From contig CM077599.1 of NCBI GenBank assembly GCA_039654915.1, positions 17,858,501 to 17,922,500 on the forward strand: a DNA stretch of 64,000 nucleotides, in the 5' to 3' direction. Of the stretch, positions 26,079 through 38,907 are shown piece after piece. Position 1 is the stretch's first letter. The number at the start of each line of letters is the position of its first letter. Made by a program: the position numbers and the translations under genes. A model generated the notes under the pieces. That model did not search any database, had not been told where the DNA came from, and worked only from the letters and a program-made list of their open reading frames with translations. This stretch comes from Aquilaria yunnanensis. Lineage: Eukaryota > Streptophyta > Magnoliopsida > Malvales > Thymelaeaceae.

Positions 26079-29000
26079 TCAAATTATATTGCTCCTTGAG
26101 AACTGACGAAAGAACCCCTCTTCTTTGCAGTACCTGTTGAACACTTTATATACCTCAATCAATAGTCTTGGGAACCGGCACGAGAAATATCCCTCAAACC
26201 CTTCTGGAACTGGCCCAAGTAATTCTTGTATTTCTTGAGGAAGCTCTCTATAGTGATTATACTTGTTTCTTATAACCCTCAGTAGGTCCCGAACACTGTC
26301 ATATTTGTATCGCCTGTACCGCCCTATGTTGTTAATAAAAGCAGCTTCCATCTTTTCATCCCATTTCCCGTTAAGAGCTACAGGGGCTGTACTCTCAAGC
26401 GCATTCAGAAGTTCTGATTCACTTTCCCGGTCTTCGAGTTCAACCCGATCACTAGCATCTCTAAGGAAAGAAAGCCTCTTCTCAGAAGTCCAGAAGAAAG
26501 GATGATGCAAAACATCCTCAGCCTTCGGCCTATCATAAATTACAAACAGATCGTTCAAGGCTATGCTTTGAATAGAGATGCATCACCAAAAATAAAGTTT
26601 GCATGGAGCAAGTGTAGTCTGTTTGATATTATCTACAACCAAGCTGCAAGGTGTAATAAGTAACTGGTAGAAGAAACAACAGCCATATTCTAAGTCAGGC
26701 CCAAAAGATGCATTGTTCTACTCATTATGTGCATGTGAATGGCATCTCCTTTGATAAAATAAGCAGACATGTATTCAGCATAAGAACAACCAGTTGGATC
26801 TTTTTAAAAATTATCAGAATCTAATCTTGCTAATAAAATGAAATACTTACCTCATATCTGGGCTGGGATCCAACAGCTGCTTGAATAGTTCAACTGCTTC
26901 TGGTATATGCTCCACTAAAAAGAGGTCCTTCCGGTCATTCACGATATTAACATCACGCTCAATATTGTCTCCATAAGGATGTTTCCCACCAGTGATACAG
27001 AAAAATAGAACACAGCCTAAACTAAAGAGATCTACTGCACGTGTTTGCCGTCCATGTTGCAGCTGCTCAGGCGCTTGCCAGCCTGAACTCCCAAAGCCTA
27101 TATTTACCGTCAGGACAAAAAATTAAAGGGACCAATCTTCAGCAATAATTCAGGTTTTATTGTAAAGAGAAACAGGACCAATCATCCATACGTGAAAAAA
27201 GAGCTCTTATTATTTAGTCGGCAGTAACAGACAACAGTCACAATGCAATCGCATAGTCCTTCATCTTTCTTATGTAGATGACAATATATCCTTGCAGAGG
27301 TTCATTTAAGGCTTCAATAGATAAAACAACAATAATGTCCTTGCCGGGTTCATTTAGGCTTGAAAGATAAACCAACAAACATGCATACCTTGAATGTTGA
27401 AACTTGAAACACAAAAAGACACAAAAACACACGCAAAAACTCACCCGTAGCATTCCGAGTTAAGGAAGACATATCCCCAACTAAGCGCTTGCTAATACCC
27501 ATGTCAGAAATCTTAGCACATAAAGTTCGCTCATTAATTATTAGAACATTTTGAGGCTTCAGATCTCGATGTATAATACCAAGTTCATGTATATGGGCAA
27601 GTCCAGAGACCACATCCCTGCACAAATTACAGCAGCATTTAAGCCTCTTACCATGAATATAGAATCACTTTCATCTGAAACAAGGCCTGTTATAAAACAG
27701 CAATGAGAGAAGGGACCTGAGAACAGGACAGCCAAAGTATGAGAGCAAGCTTACCTCATCAACTTCAACAAATGGATTGAAGGATGCCCATTTGCCTTCC
27801 ACAGTTCAACATCCTGGTTTTTCCCCACTATAGAATGCAATTCAACATTATACTCATTAAAGAAGCTGGAATCTGAAACCTTGATTTTATTTTGAAAAGC
27901 CTCAGAATTTGCATAAATGAAGTCATTTAAGTTGCAGGTACAACGCTCCAGAGAGAGATACACAAAATCTTGATCATATTCCACTCCATACCATCGGATG
28001 ATATTCGGATGTTGATCAGAAGCAATAAGATTCTGAATCTCTTTTAAAGCCACATCATGATGAGTCTGCACAAGACGCTTAACAGCTACTGAACGACCAT
28101 CATATATTCCCTCAAGTACAACAGTGCCATTACTTCCTTTAGCAATTTCATTGGTAGAGACAAGTAGCTTACCAATCCTGCGCCCATCCGTAGGGCCTTC
28201 AACAAAATCAGTAAAAGGCAATAAAGCTTCGTCTTCATTTTCTTCAACTCCACCGGTGTTTCCTATCTTTTCCCCATTTGCAATTAAGTTTTTCTTTTTA
28301 TCACTGCTTGCACTGTGTTTACCATTCCCTCCTCGTCTAGGTTTCTTCTTTTTGGGTTCGCTGGCTTTTACTTTAGATTCACCTTCAAGCTTAATCAACT
28401 TATTCTGTTTCCAGCGTAGAAAAGACAAACCTACGATGGCCAGAAGGGCACCAACAAATGTAATTAAAGGCTGCATATAATCTACTCTAGCATTTCCACC
28501 AACTGAATCAGTAATGTTTTTGTTGTCATCCATATGCATGCCACCATTTCCACCGTCAGATGCTGGCAAAGCAGGCCAGTGATAATCAGCAGGAAGGGCA
28601 AGTGGGAGTATATCAGCAGGAGGTAAGAAAGTATTGTGCCCTGAACTGGACGGATGAAGCATTGCATCTCTCCAGCCAAGAATAGGACGAGATTCCAATT
28701 TCTGCCCATCACGAATCTGGATAACAACTGGCTTCTTATGACAACGGAAAGGTAACTCTGATTCTCTTATACGATCCAGAGTGGATTCACCATCTGATAA
28801 AATGCTCCCTCGACATCTAATTTCAGCATCAATATTGGCAAAAGCTACATTCCATATAACTTCACTAGTCTCTGGAGAGTAATAGCGCAGCACGTAATCT
28901 GTCCTGGTGATGTAAACAAGCTGCTCACTCCCTGTAATATTGCCAGGTCCAGGCTCCACCAATCTAGCAACATCATTGGCAGGGACAATTGATCTTTCTC

Positions 29001-29790
29001 CATCCCCGTCCATAGAAGGAGGATCATCCAAACTATAAGTTTGAACCAATCTCCCAGATTTTGCATCAACAAGATATATGGTCGTCTTCTTTACTCCCAG
29101 CGTGATCCCTCCATCTTCTGCTATATAAGGTGTTCGTCTAACATATTCATCAGCAGTCAGACCAAGCTTTCTCTGAAACAGAAAGTCGAACAAAAAGAAT
29201 AAGCACAAGAAGTTCCGAATACTAAACGAATAAGCACTAGAAGTTCCAAAGATAAAATCCAACTTCCGCGGAATTAAATCAGTACATATTTCAAATAAAG
29301 AATCAAGTCAAGATACATACCAATCTCCCGAGGCTCCTGCTGTGGACATAGAGCTGCAAATCTTCCCCGCAATCCACATACAGGTCATGTCCAGAAGCAT
29401 TTAGCTCCTCACTGTCGGCCAGATACGACGAATGAATGGGCAGGCCCGAGGATAAAGACCAGTGAACTTCCTGTGAAGCAGCATCGACCAAATGCATAGT
29501 TCCATCGGGAGTAACCACTAAGGCGATATCCTTCTCACTGAACAGAAAAGCGACATGATTAAGAAAGACACTTGTAAAATCAACGTCGAACAACTCGGAA
29601 AGGCTGTGCTGGAGAGAGAATTGAAGTGAAGACTTCAAAGTTATGATCGGAAACGAGAAGATACTCACGGAGGAGGAGGCAGAAATTGATCGGAGACAGA
29701 GGCCTGGGAGATCTCCGAGCAGAAGAAGCCGCGTATCGACGGAGATACTAACAGCATTAACAGCAGAAGGAAAACTCGAGACCGTCTCAT
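26079..29790 (-). CDS. IRE1: IRE1: ER stress sensor kinase/endoribonuclease, 875 aa
   Basis: Coding exons are 29669-29790, 29321-29537, 27755-29172, 27445-27617, 26851-27097 and 26079-26529, all in frame. The protein spans the ER membrane, senses unfolded protein in the lumen and on activation cuts bZIP60-type mRNA in the cytosol for unconventional splicing (family knowledge). A signal peptide (MRRSRVFLLLLMLLV) leads to the lumenal beta-propeller-like domain. A membrane segment follows at about residues 345-365 (PLITFVGALLAIVGLSFL), then a lysine-rich linker. The kinase begins near residue 445, with KGSNGTV loop, Lys478, HRDLKPQN (602-609) and SDMG in place of DFG. The C-terminal KEN RNase domain contains GKWDEKMEAAFINNIGRYRRY and YNHYRELP. 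Arabidopsis IRE1 proteins are of similar length. I cannot tell IRE1A from IRE1B. Confidence 0.96.
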
Positions 29791-30240
29791 ATGGATGCCG
29801 ACAAGAGTTCTTCGCGGGATTTTGAGAATTCGCCGATTAGGGCTTTTTGATTTGGGGATTTTACGCTGCGAAACGTAACCTTATACACCGGATTTTCGAT
29901 CTATCTCTTGTTACTAGGGGCGCACCGTACCTGTATCGGTTTTGTCTGTAGCCTATTCGTTTCTTCTTGAGCTTTTCTTACCGAATACGATTGTTGAATG
30001 TTAACAGACAACTGCAGTTTGACTAACAAATAAACCACTAAACTACAGTGTTTGAGCCATATAAGTCATTCATCTATTTTCTGTGCCAAATACATGGTTC
30101 AAGTCAAGGTTGTTAAGATTGGGATCCTACCCAAAATCATTTTTCATCATACAACATCAAAATCACAAAATCTAATCGTAAATCGCAACATTTTACTAAA
30201 AGATCAAAATTTCTTGTAATAAATAATATAATTTATATAG
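29791..30240. promoter_or_regulatory. IRE1 upstream region
   Basis: About 450 bp 5' of the minus-strand IRE1 start, becoming AT-rich away from the gene. No canonical ER-stress element is identified by eye. Confidence 0.35.
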
Positions 30241-30687
30241 GGGGAAAGTTACAAAAACCCCCCTGTGGTTTGGTCAAACCTACAGTTTGTCCCCTCTATT
30301 TTGAGAAACCTACACTTTGCCCCCTATATTTTTTATACTGGTTGATAACAATTTTTGAAACTGTATTTAAACTGTATGGTAATAATGCTCTAGTAATTTC
30401 AAGATTTTTTATATTTTTTTCACAGCCAACCGACCTTTAAAAAATACTGATATATAATTACAAGTGGGAAAGTACAGTTACAGAAAGGAAAACTTGATAG
30501 TTTAAAATGTCTATTAACTATAAAAAAAATACTAGACAGATTAAAATTACTGGAAGATGATTATCATATAGTTTAAATATAGTTTCAAAAGTTGTTATCA
30601 GACAGTATAAAAAATATAGGGGGCAAAGTGTAGGTTTCTCAAAATAGTGGGGGCAAACTATAGGTTTGACCAAACCAACTTTCCTTA
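30241..30687. mobile_element. Foldback MITE-like element with long inverted repeats
   Basis: The left arm includes GGTTTGGTCAAACCTACAG and ACCTACACTTTGCCCCCTAT. The right arm, read in reverse complement, repeats these almost exactly and continues through TATTTTTTATACTG to the centre. Arms are about 200 bp with a short loop, and there is no coding sequence. The right terminus lacks about 17 bases present at the left end after GGAAAGTT. Confidence 0.75.
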
Positions 30688-30721
30688 AGTAAAGTTCAAG
30701 TGTCATAACAATGATATTATC

Positions 30722-30968
30722 CATGTCTCAAGTTCTTTCTACCATTTCAGTTTTTTTTAAACTTAAGTTTGATTTACATTTCTTTATATTAATATTTGCT
30801 TCTTTTTTTTTTTTGAAAAAATTTTATTTAAAAACTATAAGCCTTGTAATTTCTAAATATAAATTTTTTAAACAATTTTTAGAAAACAATAAAATAAATA
30901 AATTTAAGTCAAATAGAAGTAAAAAAACTGCAGTAGTGCAAAAAATTTGGGATGGAAGGAGTACAACA
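30722..30968. mobile_element. Stowaway-like MITE
   Basis: It has imperfect inverted arms (AAACTTAAGTTTGATTTACA versus AAATTTAAGTCAAATAGAAG) and ends GGGATGGAAGGAGTA, the degenerate Stowaway terminus. It is the same family as 18075-18295. Confidence 0.55.
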
Positions 30969-31912
30969 CAATTAATGATACAAATAAAGCCCAAGCCCTA
31001 GTAGAGCATAGATCAACATAATTAACACAATAATCAACACAAGTATAAAAGAAGTTCATAAATAAACATAACTAACATAATAACAACAAACTTATAGAAG
31101 TGTTTTCAAAGTTTTGATTTTTGCCTTCTGAATGAGAGAGAATAAGACAAGCTCTTTTTTTTGTTGTGTTTAATTTACAATTCAAGTCGTATAACCATTA
31201 GCTTGGATAGCCCAATTTGGGCAACAAGGGCCTAATCACTTACACTTTCTTATTTGGGTTAAAATATAAATGTAACAAACAAAAATTAATGCAAAGTAGG
31301 ATTAATGAGATCAAAAGATCCTACTGATCTTAAGATCTTAATCAAGATCCTATATACTCCTATCATATCATTGATTCTATTACTTTCTGACAAAGTTTCA
31401 TGATATTAGATCGTAGGATCAGAAGATCCTAAGATCTGGATCAGAATCTTAACAACGTTGGTTCAAGTTTGGTCTCTTTAAGCCATTTTTCTTGTTTTTG
31501 TCTAAAAGTTACTAACAAATAAGCTAAAGGTACCTACACAAACTATACTAGTTTTTTTATTGGCACATATGAATGACAAGAGGAATGGGAGATTGAGTCA
31601 TCGATTTCTTAATATCCAATTAAAAACTAGCTATTTAGTTAAGGGTAATTAATTACACTAGCTCACATTGATGTGTTGTTTTTTTTGTCCATCCATCTAG
31701 GCTAAACTAAAAAAATTGGCATCATTTTCAATTACATCAATTTTATAATCATGTTTTTCAATCATATCATTGAATCTTAAAAATGTTACAAGTTAATTAG
31801 TGTCATGCCTTTGTATGTTCGGGGTAAAAGGTGTTAACAAGGCAATTGCAGTGATGCTATATATCCCTTCCCATTCCCATCTCATTAAATAGTAAAGTAA
31901 TTGAAATGATAA
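30969..31912. other. Intergenic, nothing recognised
   Basis: AT-rich sequence with several GATCCTA/AAGATC words around 31320-31450. No open frame of interest and no clear repeat boundary. Confidence 0.4.
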
Positions 31913-32950
31913 GGCTTAAATGCAATATGGGCCCTCAAACTTTACTAACTCAAACGAGTTGGTCCCTTAACTCAAACTCAATATGACTTCATCATTTAAC
32001 TTGTTAAAATAGTGCGAGTTCGTCCCTGAGCTAATAGTGAATATACTGCTAAACATGTGAAGTGACTAAAATGTAAAATCGATAAAAATTTGTGGCTAGA
32101 AAAGATATATTATGCAAAATACAAGACTAAATAAAAGGTTGTACCACTAAAATGTTGGAATCTTCATGTCTTCTTTAAAGTGATTCAAGTTCAACTACCT
32201 ACCACAGTCAAAATCTTCAACAGCTAAATCTGAAATTTTTATTCTTATTTTATGAAAATTACACGATTAGATGGGGTGGGTGGGTAGTGGGCTAGAACAA
32301 TGAATACATATAAGAATCATCGAGCAAATAGAACATTGGTAGCCTCAATGAAGAACAACAAATTGATGTTTGAGGGAATGATGCAATTTGGTAGATAAGA
32401 GAAAAAAGGAATTATCATGTGCGGATTTAGGGAATTGACAAAGTGCTCTTGGTCTTTTGGGTTTACCTTTGATTTGGTGACTTTGAAGAATGTTTTGGTT
32501 TTCTTCATAGTTGTTGACCGTGGCTTTTTGCCTCCTAAAAGTTACAATAGGATTCCAATCCCCATCACACTTCTGCCAATGCTACCAACATACCAAATAA
32601 AGAAGGAAGGCTCAAAAGTTGGGGCATGCAACTTCTATGATCTATGATGACAATGGAACCCAAGAAGACAAATTCAAGCAATTTCAATAAGGAATACATA
32701 AAGATTAAGATTAATGATAGAAAACATGCTGTAGAAAACCATTCCTCAATTTTGGGTGCAGAGTAGGAGTCGGCTATGTTGAGGAGGGGCGAAGGGTATA
32801 TAGAGATAGGCTAAGGATGCCAAGTACAAATTGTTAGGGACTAACTTGCAGTGTTTTGCAAAGCTTGATGACAAAGTTATACTGAGTCAAAGTTAAGGGA
32901 TTAACTCGTGTGAGTTGACAAAGTTGGGGGACTGATGGTACATTTAGGCC
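31913..32950. mobile_element. Mutator-like (MULE) non-autonomous element, about 1.04 kb
   Basis: Ends GGCTTAAATGCAATATGGG and, in reverse complement, GGCCTAAATGTACCATCAG begin terminal inverted repeats of about 120 bp, with matching CTCAAACGAGTTGGTCCCTT and CTCACACGAGTTAATCCCTT blocks. Flanking 9-mers AAATGATAA and AAACGATAT agree at 7 of 9 positions, fitting a Mutator-type 9-bp duplication. There is no transposase. It is the same family as 51086-53091. Confidence 0.7.
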
Positions 32951-33537
32951 AAACGATATTGCTACAAACTCCACTTAATGGTAACATTTATAATTAGTAT
33001 TAAAATTTGAGATAATTTATCTGTAATAAGATAGCATTTTTCTAATTTCAAATAGACATATATTGCACTTTATTTATCGATTTTCATTTCACTTTGTTTT
33101 TTTTTTTCCCCATAAGTTTTATCATTTTTGTGATTTATCTGTGTTGTTAATACTTGCGATTTAGGCCTCAAACTTCAATTTCATATTTCTACCCCTTTTA
33201 AATTTGGAATTTGCTAAGCAATGACGGACCATGGTTTAGCTTTTTCCTTTTAAATTCTATTACGTTTAGGAAGTGGTCTTTAATTAGGGCCAGTGGAAAA
33301 CAGTCTTATCTTTCATGTAAGTTCTGATAAGATGAAAAGAATATTAGTATTGCAGCCACATATCTACGACTGCGTTTCACATAATGCGATAAACTCAGCT
33401 ACCACTAGGATACAATCATTGTGTGGGAATGATCCCTGGCCAAGCTTTGACCACTGCCGACCAATGAGATTGAGAAGTGAAACCGAAGCAAAAGAAAAAA
33501 AGAGCTTGCAACAATAGACTTCAGATGTTAATAACTT
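32951..33537. other. Intergenic between MULE-like element and GAPB 3' end
   Basis: AT-rich sequence; the last one to two hundred bases are probably the GAPB 3' untranslated region and terminator side. No gene is seen. Confidence 0.4.
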
Positions 33538-35662
<2,125 letters not shown>

Positions 35663-36000
35663 GGCCCTTGCTAGCTACCGCTGATTCCGAGATAGTTTGC
35701 GGTATGTATACTATGCTGCGAAATTGTGGTGTCGACTCCAAAATAATAACGCGCGCACAAGTATGATGGCAACCCAAATAAAAGGATCGTGTGGTGAATA
35801 TGGAGCTCGTAGATTATGAGATAAGGTTGTGCTGTGAGGACTTGAGGAGGCAGCGTATGATCTGAGCCACCAGCTTCCCGAGAGGTCTCATTTCATTTTC
35901 CTCTGCGGCCATTGGATTGTTTTATAGAAACGGCAAAGTCTTGAGACGGAGACCCGAATGGCAAAGCAAGAGGTCCCATCAAACAGATTTTTACAAGCGA
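35663..36000 (-). promoter_or_regulatory. GAPB promoter region with I-box-like motif
   Basis: The interval 5' of the GAPB start contains GATAAGG at 35820-35826, an I-box-like word known from light-regulated plant promoters. This is a single short match, so function is inferred. Confidence 0.35.
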
Positions 36001-36426
36001 TTATCTGGCTGTGAGGAGATCAGTACAGAATGTGGCGAATACTAAAGAAGCTATGGTAAATATCAACGTTTGCACCAGTTGATGGACATAATGAATCAGA
36101 GCTGCTAACGAATTCCATAAAGACAAGCCACATGCATGGAAGTTTGTTGTACTCACAAATTTCAACTGAACCATAACTCGAAACACTGCTCACGCCAATC
36201 ATTCAACACATGACATTTTAACATGATAATTAACTTGTGTGCCATCAGCATTGGTCTTTTTTTTTTTTGTCCAAAAGAGTACATGTATTCATGCAGCACC
36301 AGTAGTAAGCACTGGACACCGGTCGTATACTACACCTTGAAGAAGAACAGGAAAAAAACAATAAAACAGTGCTCCTCAACAACAGGGCCGCAGACCCGTC
36401 AGGCCACATTGAAAGCTTAAGGTTAC
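36001..36426. other. Between GAPB promoter and the envelope-protein gene
   Basis: No gene is recognised. The right part is probably 3' untranslated sequence of the minus-strand gene ending at 36427. Confidence 0.35.
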
Positions 36427-38408
36427 TCATGTGGCAGCTTCAACTTCATCATTCTTCAGTCTTTCTTTTGGGCGATCTCCAGTTCGAAGCTGAGAAGAAG
36501 CATCATCAATTGCAGAGTTCAGCTGAGCAATCTTTTCAGTCAGTATCTTCCGTGTTTTCTGTAATTCATAGAATCACATATTATCAGACTGAAGACATAC
36601 AGATACAAAATGCAGGCTACTTACTAAGAAGATTGATCCTGCCACTGGCACAAATATCTCTGGATTTTGAAAAGAAGCTAAAGATGTGATGAAATCTCAT
36701 GAATGTTTAGCACTATCCTCATAAATGTTTGCCAAGCATTAGCAACAGCAGCGAGCACGAAACAAAGATAACATCAATAGTGAAAGTGGGAAGTAAAGCC
36801 AATAATCAGTATCAGAACAGACAAAAAATCATCACCAGAGGCAAAGAAACACAATGGTAATAGCGATCAATTGAGCAGGACCCTGAGCAGAATTCCATAT
36901 CATGTGACAGATGAGGAAAGAAAAAGAAAAGTAAAGGAAGGCAAAGGATGATACTTACCTCCAAGGCCTTCTCCTCATCATAGATAAATTTAGGCAGTTT
37001 CTTCATCAACTCCTTTCTGTCAGCTCCAGCAAGCGCCTTGCTGATCTGCAACAATTACCATATGAGACGTGGAATCAATAGCACAAAGTTGAAATCTCAG
37101 TACAATTAGTATGGATGAGCTTTGATTTTATATCAACTCTCTCAACATAAAACCGATGACACAATCAATAATCAATTCCCTTAAAATTTCAAAAACCTGA
37201 GGCAGGGTATAACCTACTAACAGTCCTGTAACACAAGTTCTCAAAGATCTGCACAGCTATGCCATAAATTTGTTTGTAAAACATCCCCACACCACCCGCT
37301 TATAAATCCAACAATATTATCAGATTCAGGAGTTGTAACTACATCCAAAGCATCTTGATGAAGCAACATAGATTAACATAATTAATCTGACCTCAGGAGC
37401 GAAAACACATCCAAGTGCCCCAACTACAAGTCCTCCTAAAATGAATCCACCAACAAAGGCACCCGCGGTGCCAGCCCTTTCACCGTCACTGGGGTAAACA
37501 AAGAAGCAGAAGCCTTTGATCAAGATTTAAGAAATGATATATGCTGGATCTGGAGTACGCAATGTAAGGTCCAATAGAGAAACTTGACCGAGAGTATTAC
37601 TATGCATTGTAGCATTTCCATTGCCAGCATATTCAAAATGGGATCATATTCAAAAGTTCGGACAAATATGATCTTTTGCAATGATTTGCCCCGTGAAACA
37701 GCTTCATCTTCACCCAATATGACAGGTGGGGGAATAAGCAAGCGAGATTTAAAGAGAAAGAACAAGCATACCTATATGCAGCTTGAACAATGACCGCCCT
37801 TCTCGATGTTGGGAGCTGAATCTTCCTCTGGGGATGAGAATTAGAGAAATTGATGGGCCTGAGACTCGCAGTGTGATGATCCATTGGCTTAAGAGAAAAG
37901 CCTGCAGAAAAAGGAAAACGAAGAAGAAAAAACACACCATATGAGAAAGCAGCGATTGGCTCCGAAATCAAGAGCTGTTTCCACATCTAGGCGACACAAT
38001 TCCATTCCACGGCCAAATCTCGTACACATAACACCAATTGTCTGTCTAAAAACCTGATAGCTCCTAAAATGCGGTTGTTGGACTCAGCTTAGTAAACATA
38101 TGATGGGAAGAACGAGCACAAGACTAGCACCTGAACAAGCTATGCGTATGTGATTCGAATGCTACGAAACCTAAGCAGCTACTGGGAAGGGAAGCCGCTA
38201 CATTTTTCTCTTTTTTGGGCCAAGACCGAGTAAGAAACTAAAAAACGACCTAACTATTTCAACTGAGAATAGCTGTAAACAATCAGATATGAGAAAGAAA
38301 AAGGCAGAAGAATCAGAGAGAGATAGAGAGACTAGTGCTGCTGTTACTGGATGATGATCGGAGCTGAGGGTTCCTGGTTACAACCAAGGAATTCGAAACG
38401 GCCGCCAT
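36427..38408 (-). CDS. Chloroplast inner-envelope membrane protein, At1g42960-like, 168 aa
   Basis: Coding exons are 38348-38408, 37772-37901, 37392-37488, 36959-37045 and 36427-36558; all join in frame. The product has a plastid-type N terminus ([17 protein letters not shown], serine-rich, basic). It is followed by a single hydrophobic, glycine-rich membrane segment at about residues 72-93 ([20 protein letters not shown]) and a charged C-terminal helix region ([22 protein letters not shown], split here for length by an exon end). It matches the plant family typified by Arabidopsis At1g42960, reported as an inner-envelope protein; its biochemical role is unknown to me. The first exon depends on donor CCA|GTAACA and a start near 38408. 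An alternative start at MDHH in exon 2 would remove most of the transit peptide and is less likely. The gene sits beside GAPB, as it does in Arabidopsis. Confidence 0.85.
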
Positions 38409-38907
38409 GTTGCCCCGGGAGAGAGATCAGAAGCAGCAGGAAAGAAGAAGAAGAAATGACGAGCTTATTAGTTCGAAGCAGTTGAGATGAGAACTGGGTC
38501 CGAGACTACGAGAGAAGGTGACCGATGATATTAAAATTTCTTGATCTTCTATTGGTCGGCCTCGATGATATCGATGCCTGTAGTCGGGAGGTCCTGGAGG
38601 AGGCCGCTGGGCCTGATTTTGAGCCCAATGCCAAATATCTTCCTGCGAGGGCCCAAACAGACTCCGTCAGGCGAGTCAAGGCGACGATGAAAACGAGAGA
38701 CGAGAAAACAAGGCGACAAATTAAGAAAGGGATGAAAAACAAGTATCTTACTTTGTCCATTCGTTGACGGTTCTTCTTCTTGTTTTCCCTGCCGGCTTCA
38801 TTTTATTGAGTATTTAAAACTCAGTACGCACCATCGCGTTTGGTTGTCGGAGCGCCCCTGAGCCCCCAGCCACCACTAAGCTCTAACCCGCCAAAGAATC
38901 AGCTCCG
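38409..38907. promoter_or_regulatory. Shared head-to-head promoter interval
   Basis: About 500 bp separates the start codons of the minus-strand envelope-protein gene and plus-strand MLO-A, so both promoters must lie here. Open frames on both strands at 38506-38767 show no domain and are rejected. No TATA box is assigned. Confidence 0.45.

Noticed and set aside
38506..38767. Open frames on both strands between the envelope-protein gene and MLO-A
   Set aside because: They overlap each other in a promoter-sized interval and show no domain.
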